This document shows positions 63,196 to 64,000 of a DNA stretch of 64,000 nucleotides, piece after piece. Under the pieces are notes generated by a model that did not search any database, had not been told where the DNA came from, and saw nothing but the letters and a program-made list of their open reading frames with translations. Numbering within the stretch: the first letter of the stretch is position 1; each line of letters opens with the position of its first letter. The position numbers and the translations under genes are program-made. Origin of the DNA: Locusta migratoria (lineage: Eukaryota > Arthropoda > Insecta > Orthoptera > Acrididae); the NCBI GenBank assembly GCA_026315105.1, contig CM048746.1, positions 566,539,440-566,603,439 of the forward strand, written 5' to 3'.

Positions 63196-63268
63196 GTCTG
63201 AGTGGGATACAATCCAGTGACCTCTGGGTTATGAGGTGTAAGTTTTGCCATAGACCACTACGGCTCAA
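63196..63268 (-). tRNA. Degenerate tRNA-Met-like sequence
   Basis: The minus strand has AGTGGTCTATGGC (A-box-like), a loop CTCATAA (anticodon CAT) and GGATTGTATCCC (weak B box). Stem pairing is poor, so it is a pseudo-tRNA or tRNA-derived repeat. Confidence 0.3.
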
Positions 63269-63589
63269 TGTTGATGGTCAGTAAGTAGTGTTCTGTTTAT
63301 AAATTTCCCCTAAATGGTAATGAGAAGCCACAAAGAAGCAAAATTTTGGACCAGTGTTAATAAAATCTGAAGACACAATTCAGTGTAAGACACTTAAAAT
63401 TGCTCCCTGCACCATTTTACACACTATGTCAGAAACGGAGTGCTCACCTTAAAAAATAATTCTAATTCAACAGCAAAGTTTTGCATTGTGGTTCTAACGA
63501 GTTGGCTTTGTACCCTGTATGCAGATTATTAGTTCCAAAAATTAATAACACAACATTCATATGCAATGTTAATTATATCATGATGTAAT

Positions 63590-64000
63590 AATGGAAAGTC
63601 CAGGTTGGAATAAATAATATAGTGAGGACAGATTACTACTCACCGCAAAGACGTGGCGACGAGCTGCGACAGGCACATACAAAAGACACACACATACAAC
63701 ACATTCAGCTATCGGCCATGGCCTTCTTCAGAAATAGAGCACTCACGCAATCACACAGGCACACAACACAGTCATACAACCATCACCTCCGACTGCCACA
63801 CTTCGAATCACGCTCTGCAGCGAATCGGGGACGGGAGGGGAGGGGAGGGGGAGGGGCTAGAAAGGTTACGTCACGGTGGTGGGGATGTGTTAGATGGGAA
63901 TAACGAGATGCAGCTTAGGAATGGAGTGGGGAGGCGGGTGAGGGGAGAAAATAAAATAAAATAAAGTAAAGTAAAATAGAGTAAAATAATTCATGTACAC
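63590..64000 (-). repeat. PLE 3' tail, type 1, continuing past the window
   Basis: Reverse complement of 18837-19196, with the same G-rich run (63830-63856) and hairpin, and the ATTTT-type repeat at the window edge. Because the element reads right to left, PLE coding may follow beyond 64 kb. Confidence 0.85.
63703..63731 (-). ncRNA. Hammerhead-like motif, 63.7-kb copy (degenerate)
   Basis: Identical plan to 19065-19096 (CTGAAGA, A, GGCC-AT-GGCC, GATAGCTG), with the same departures from a cleavable core. Confidence 0.45.

Noticed and set aside
63622..63964. 93- and 103-aa ORFs, also seen inverted at 18834-19196
   Set aside because: They repeat only because the PLE tail repeats; codon text is low-complexity and the hairpin lies inside. 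Treated as non-coding tail.

Overview
ORGANISM. This is nuclear DNA from an animal with a large, repeat-rich genome. Nearly every recognisable coding stretch is a decayed transposable element. The only host gene I recognise is two exons of a bridging integrator 3 (BIN3)-like BAR protein on the minus strand. tRNA-derived SINEs, GIY-YIG Penelope-like elements, Ty3/gypsy, several APE-type LINEs, mariner, hAT and a Helitron together fit an arthropod. A grasshopper or locust is my best guess, but that is inference.

LAYOUT. 1-5.06 kb: a degenerate Ty3/gypsy copy (plus) ending in a 279-bp LTR with a polypurine tract. 5.9-8.4 kb: an I-type LINE (minus) that has lost its core RT. 9.76-10.2 kb: an hAT/ZMYM1-like TTF zinc-finger fragment. 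12.06-13.3 kb: a second LINE type (minus). 13.6-15.9 kb: a LINE of the family I call L-A, with two SINEs inside it. 16.15-19.19 kb: a Penelope-like element (PLE) with RT, GIY-YIG and 3' tail. 19.2-19.75 kb: a Tc1/mariner-type fragment cut by a SINE. 20.0-23.8 kb: tRNA-like SINEs plus a LINE split by an L-A copy that has a nearly open RT. 24.7-30.5 kb: a well-preserved Ty3/gypsy (minus) with paired 358/359-bp LTRs, a target duplication, PBS, PPT, and a 76-nt tRNA-like domain inside each LTR. 30.55-32.1 kb: a Helitron with both termini and a helicase remnant. 34.3-54.1 kb: BIN3, whose 19-kb intron holds an L-A copy split by an hAT element (itself holding a full-length L-A copy) and by a mariner, followed by a Jockey/CR1-like LINE split by a PLE tail and by another full-length L-A. 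54.1-56.2 kb: an inverted cluster of PLE pieces. 56.2-57.5 kb: LINE ORF1. 58-59.9 kb: another gypsy pol ruin. 61.6-61.9 kb: a pogo/Tigger-like fragment. 63.6-64 kb: the start of another PLE tail.

HOW THE PARTS RELATE. Most genes here do not cooperate; the region is a stack of insertions, and several can be ordered because host elements resume on either side of an insertion with target duplications. The most notable signal is a hammerhead-ribozyme-like motif found in seven PLE tails. Its stem II co-varies between copies while the flanking core bases stay mostly fixed. Second is the pol III-like tRNA domain inside the gypsy LTRs. Everything here was read by eye, with no database search.
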